Of a stretch of DNA of 64,000 nt, positions 63,327 to 64,000 are shown one piece after another. The notes beneath the pieces were generated by a model. It ran no database searches, was not told the origin of the DNA, and was given only the letters and a program-made list of their open reading frames with translations. The DNA is taken from contig CM043971.1 of NCBI GenBank assembly GCA_014529385.2, forward strand, positions 61,024,709-61,088,708, written 5' to 3'. This DNA is from Adiantum capillus-veneris. Lineage: Eukaryota; Streptophyta; Polypodiopsida; Polypodiales; Pteridaceae. Numbering within the stretch: the first letter of the stretch is position 1; every line of letters starts with the position of its first letter. Both the position numbers and the translations under genes were made by a program.

Positions 63327-63701
63327 ATGTTAGAGATGCAGAATTCAATGAGGATGCAGTCTTCAGAGACAACAAAGAATGAAGACCAGCAATGGTCACC
63401 CGCGGATGACAGCACAAGGTCCCCAAGCACAGTTAAAATGGAGACTAATATCAAAGCAAATTTTATTGAAGATGATTCATCTCCATCGAACAGAACTTCA
63501 AAAGAGCTTACAGAAAATCAAGCAATAGCAAGTGCAGATCAAACAAAGCAAAGAGCAACCATGAAGGTTATTGAGCAGATGATGCCAACAAAGCCAAAAC
63601 TTAAGAAGAATGGGGTTTCAGACAACCAGGAAGAAATAGGAAGTCCAAAGATCAAGACATTGCCAATGGAATCAGTTGATGGAAGTCAAATTAGAAAATA
63701 G
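63327..63701 (+). CDS. Uncharacterised low-complexity ORF of LTR element
   Basis: 124 residues, rich in Ser, Lys, Glu and Thr (ADDSTRSPSTVKMETN; MKVIEQMMPTKPKLKKN). No fold or motif. It overlaps a further short ORF (63676-63879) in another frame that reads RIDIVLNNTKYQVSDAMLY, which again resembles the repeated motif. Probably continuation of the same decayed polyprotein; the element runs past the window end with no gag reached. Confidence 0.4.
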   Translation: MLEMQNSMRMQSSETTKNEDQQWSPADDSTRSPSTVKMETNIKANFIEDDSSPSNRTSKELTENQAIASADQTKQRATMKVIEQMMPTKPKLKKNGVSDNQEEIGSPKIKTLPMESVDGSQIRK

Positions 63702-63879
63702 TCTCAAGTCACCCTCCATAGAGACACAGTTAGATCAAGATGAGACCATGGCAAAAGCAGAAGAAAGATCTTCAATAGAACCAACAACAAGAATAGATAT
63801 AGTTCTCAACAATACAAAGTACCAAGTGTCAGATGCAATGCTCTATTGCATAACAAAGAAAAGTACTATATGGTTGTAG

Positions 63880-64000
63880 ACAACATTCAGAGAATTATAG
63901 AGATTACTTAGGGCAAGCCAGGTAACCAAGGCATGGGTAAGACTACAAGTCAAAAAAATTGGTTGCTACCCTTAGCGTCCAAAATCATGAAGAGAAGGTA
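63880..64000 (+). other. Window end inside the LTR element
   Basis: No feature recognised. gag, protease, RT and the second LTR of the tRNA-Asp-primed element must lie beyond the window, followed by the rest of the CACTA and gypsy elements if the nesting model is right. Confidence 0.4.

Overview
This window looks like nuclear DNA from a land plant with a large, transposon-rich genome. That rests on the plant-type families present: Ty1/copia with an initiator-Met primer site, a Ty3/gypsy element, a CACTA (En/Spm) element with a CACTACAAG end, a hAT element, a Helitron, foldback MITEs and a long-terminal-repeat (LTR) element primed by tRNA-Asp. I see no intact host gene, no tRNA or rRNA gene and no CRISPR array. 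Every recognisable coding region is broken or partial. The species cannot be fixed from the sequence; a large-genome non-seed plant or gymnosperm is only a guess.

Layout, left to right. Positions 590-1089 hold a repeat whose inverted partner lies at 35563-36062. A decayed copia gag-protease fragment (minus strand) spans 1200-2896. Unassigned DNA follows, with microsatellites, a foldback MITE (4879-5162), long GT/GA arrays and a thrice-repeated GC-rich segment (6285-7745). A Helitron Rep pseudogene with its HUH motif lies at 8264-10112 (plus). A triplicated 3.6-3.85 kb macrosatellite fills 11259-21757. It is bounded by a shared ~230 bp repeat, and copy 1 carries a clean MITE insertion. A 155 bp minisatellite follows. 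A near-complete copia element (minus) covers 23088-27646 with its primer site and the start of its 5' LTR; its 3' end is cut off. A 457 bp near-perfect foldback lies at 28496-28952, followed by about 5.5 kb with no recognisable gene and a higher-order satellite (34470-35560).

The right half holds a hAT transposase pseudogene (36340-38324, plus), an unidentified pseudogene, a protein-kinase-like fragment (39916-40360, minus), and then a nest. A minus-strand gypsy element (42150-49308) has its RNase H-end/integrase-finger segment repeated four times. A CACTA element starting exactly at 49309 interrupts it and carries Transposase_24-like and TNP2 pseudogenes (50140-55340). Near 55340 the CACTA element is in turn interrupted by a plus-strand LTR element. 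That element has a triplicated promoter-bearing LTR, a tRNA-Asp primer site (57570), a 3.4 kb leader with a likely intron, and a run of unfamiliar ORFs that reaches the window edge.

Most inactivating stops are TAG, or TGA where TGG is expected, which fits C-to-T decay of methylated cytosines. The most unusual items are the unfamiliar ORF block after the tRNA-Asp primer site, the fourfold repeat inside the gypsy pol with an embedded polypurine-tract/LTR piece, and the triplicated macrosatellite that preserves an empty MITE site.
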